This document shows, in pieces, positions 4,943 through 6,584 of a stretch of DNA of 6,584 nt. The stretch comes from Chloroflexota bacterium. GTDB lineage: Bacteria; Chloroflexota; Anaerolineae; Anaerolineales; Anaerolineaceae. The stretch covers positions 1 through 6,584 of the forward strand of contig DSBE01000070.1 of the NCBI GenBank assembly GCA_011053085.1, written 5' to 3'. Position numbers and translations under genes: made by a program. The first letter of the stretch is position 1, and every line of letters starts with the position of its first letter. The notes below the pieces were generated by a model. It saw nothing but the letters and a program-made list of their open reading frames with translations, searched no databases and was not told the DNA's origin.

Positions 4943-6584
4943 ATGCACACCATTCACGGCTGGCTGCTTGACCTCTACACCCACCCCCGCCACGGAAAGA
5001 CCTGCCTCTGGATCATCCAGCAGGATGGCACGCGCACTTGCCTGCAGCACACCTTTCCGGGTGTTTTCTATATCAGCGGACCCGCCGCGCAGCTGCAGCG
5101 CGCAGAAAATTACCTGTATGCCCGCTTTGCCGCCCATATGCAGATCGCCCAGGAGCACCGCCAGCAGACCATACAGGCCGATGGCCAGCCCATTCTGGCA
5201 GTGCGCGCCCCCAACCCGCTCGTTATGCAGCGTATCTTCCACAGCCTTGAGAACGAGTTCCCCGCCCTCGATTATTACAACGTTGACCTGAACGCCACCC
5301 TGTATTACGCCGCGCAATTCGGCATGTTTGCCTTGTGCCGCCTGTCGCTTCAGGTCGATGACCACCAGCATATGCTGGATGCCGTTGTGGAAGATTCCCC
5401 CTGGAACCTTGACACCGCCGCACCCCCGCTGCGCATCATGCGTCTGGTGCCCAACCACAACCCGCGCGCGCAAACCCCCACCCAGATCATGCTCGCTATA
5501 GACAACCAGCAGTTCACCCTCCCCTACCAGTCCAACGAAGAGTTGGCGCGCAAGATCGCGCCCTTTTTGCGGCGCTACGACCCCGATGTGCTGCTGACTG
5601 ATTACGGCGACGGCTATTTGCTGCATGCCCTGCAGGAGGGCGCCAAAGGCTGGATCGAGCCGCTGCCCCTCAACCGCGACCTGCAGGCGCCGCTGCAGAT
5701 ACTGAAGGAACGTTCTTATCACTCCTATGGCCAGCTCTTTTACCGCCCGCAGGCAGTGTTCCTGTCTGGCCGCCACCACATCGACATGGAAAGTTCGTTC
5801 TTCTGGCAGGATTCCGGGCTGGAAGGCATTCTCGAAGTGGCGCGCGTCACCGCCCAATCACTGCAGCGCACCGCCCGCACCACCCCTGGCACCGGCATCT
5901 CTTCCATGCAGATTGTGGAAGCCCTGCGCTCTGACATCCTCGTGCCCTACAAAAAACAAATCCCCGAACGCGAACGCAGCGCCGTCAACTTGCTGCAGCA
6001 TGACATGGGCGGTTTGATCATGCAGCCCATCATCGGGCTGCATGCCAATGTGGGCGCAGTCGACTTCATCAGCATGTACCCTTCGTTGATGGTGCGCTGC
6101 AACATCTCCCCCGAATGCGTGCCGCACGGCTTGCATGAAACCCATGACCAGCCCGGCCTCATTCCGCGCACGCTGGCACCGCTGCTTGACAAACGAGTGG
6201 CACTGAAATTACGCATGCAGACAATGGCAGACAAGAACCCGCAGAAACAATACGACAAAATGCGTTCAGAGGCGCTCAAATGGCTGTTAGTGACCTGTTT
6301 TGGCTATCTGGGCTACAAAAACGCCCGCTTCGGGCGCATCGAATCGCATGAGGCCGTCACCGGCGCCGGACGCGAAGCCCTGCTGCTTGCCAAAGAGGTG
6401 GCAGAGGAGATGGATTTCCTCGTGTTGCATGCCATCGTTGACAGCCTATTCGTGCAACACGCCGGCTGTACAGACAAAGATGACTTTCAACCGCTGCTGG
6501 TCGCCATCGCCGAACGCACCGGCCTGCCGATCGGGGTAGACGGCGTCTTCCGCTGGGTGGCGTTCCCGCCCTCACGCATGGACG
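4943..6584 (+). CDS. Family B DNA polymerase with degenerate motifs, PolB2-like (3' end beyond window)
   Basis: The reading frame stays open to the window end: 547 residues are visible and the thumb is probably missing. It follows the family B order. The N-terminal domain starts MHTIHGWLLDLY. The exonuclease region lacks catalytic residues: LRIMRLVPN (163-171) has V169 and N171 where DxE is expected, and the Exo II segment reads TDYGDGY (219-225). Next come ARTTPGTGISSMQ (311-323) and the palm. Motif A, DFISMYPS (374-381), is intact. Motif B, KWLLVTCFG (446-454), keeps the Lys but has V450 for Asn and F453 for Tyr. Motif C reads HAIVDS (496-501) instead of YGDTDS: the first Asp is Ile498, the second is Asp500. 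This pattern fits the apparently inactivated archaeal PolB2 family and its small bacterial branch. Both main metal-binding Asp are kept, so weak or translesion synthesis is not excluded. The ATG is the first in frame after a stop at 4883. No good SD is visible. Confidence 0.88.
   Translation, partial: MHTIHGWLLDLYTHPRHGKTCLWIIQQDGTRTCLQHTFPGVFYISGPAAQLQRAENYLYARFAAHMQIAQEHRQQTIQADGQPILAVRAPNPLVMQRIFHSLENEFPALDYYNVDLNATLYYAAQFGMFALCRLSLQVDDHQHMLDAVVEDSPWNLDTAAPPLRIMRLVPNHNPRAQTPTQIMLAIDNQQFTLPYQSNEELARKIAPFLRRYDPDVLLTDYGDGYLLHALQEGAKGWIEPLPLNRDLQAPLQILKERSYHSYGQLFYRPQAVFLSGRHHIDMESSFFWQDSGLEGILEVARVTAQSLQRTARTTPGTGISSMQIVEALRSDILVPYKKQIPERERSAVNLLQHDMGGLIMQPIIGLHANVGAVDFISMYPSLMVRCNISPECVPHGLHETHDQPGLIPRTLAPLLDKRVALKLRMQTMADKNPQKQYDKMRSEALKWLLVTCFGYLGYKNARFGRIESHEAVTGAGREALLLAKEVAEEMDFLVLHAIVDSLFVQHAGCTDKDDFQPLLVAIAERTGLPIGVDGVFRWVAFPPSRMD

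Noticed and set aside
4679..5857. Long open frame of 392 codons on the minus strand
   Set aside because: It runs antisense through tRNA-Cys and the polymerase, whose motifs are clear. Its composition is that of a GC-rich shadow frame and it resembles no family.
1..6584. CRISPR array or tandem repeats
   Set aside because: No regularly spaced direct repeats are visible anywhere, and the intergenic regions are too short.

Overview
The window looks like bacterial chromosome, GC-rich (by eye a little over half G+C), with clear Shine-Dalgarno sites and tRNA genes that do not encode CCA. No gene is diagnostic of a taxon. The mix of a bacterial family B polymerase of the degenerate, archaeal PolB2-like kind, a divergent type I glutamine synthetase and a Rad51/RecA-like pseudo-ATPase fits a Chloroflexota (Anaerolineae-like) organism best. 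That placement is an inference of moderate to low confidence.

Layout. (1) Positions 1-773: a promoter and a plus-strand SRAP/YedK gene, which makes a protein that crosslinks to abasic sites. (2) Positions 747-1632, minus strand: a two-gene, translationally coupled pair. The first gene encodes a RecA-fold protein without a Walker A lysine, carrying a possible sliding-clamp-binding peptide near its C-terminus. The second encodes an 88-residue protein with a coiled-coil tail. The pair converges on yedK, and the two 3' ends overlap by 27 bp. (3) Positions 1677-2807, minus strand: a Gfo/Idh/MocA-family oxidoreductase with its own -10 box and a strong intrinsic terminator. (4) Positions 2808-2989: a divergent intergenic region with a 9-bp perfect dyad upstream of glnA. 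(5) Positions 2990-4474: glnA (type I glutamine synthetase, Tyr adenylylation site replaced by Phe) and its terminator. (6) Positions 4488-4821: tRNA-Gly(GCC) and tRNA-Cys(GCA), each with its own -10 box and terminator. (7) From 4884 to the window end: a family B DNA polymerase, cut off by the window edge. Its exonuclease motifs and part of its polymerase motifs are degenerate. A perfect 14-bp palindrome with the Gram-positive-type LexA core GAAC-N4-GTTC lies just upstream.

How the genes relate. The oxidoreductase, glnA and the tRNAs are ordinary housekeeping or metabolic genes. The rest share a DNA-damage theme: SRAP, a degenerate RecA paralogue with a clamp peptide, a small coiled-coil partner, and a degenerate PolB behind an SOS-like operator. 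This resembles in logic, though not in sequence, the ImuA-ImuB-DnaE2 mutasome, in which a non-canonical RecA paralogue and an inactive polymerase act as adaptors. The genes are not in one operon, so the link is a hypothesis. It is the most interesting reading of the window.
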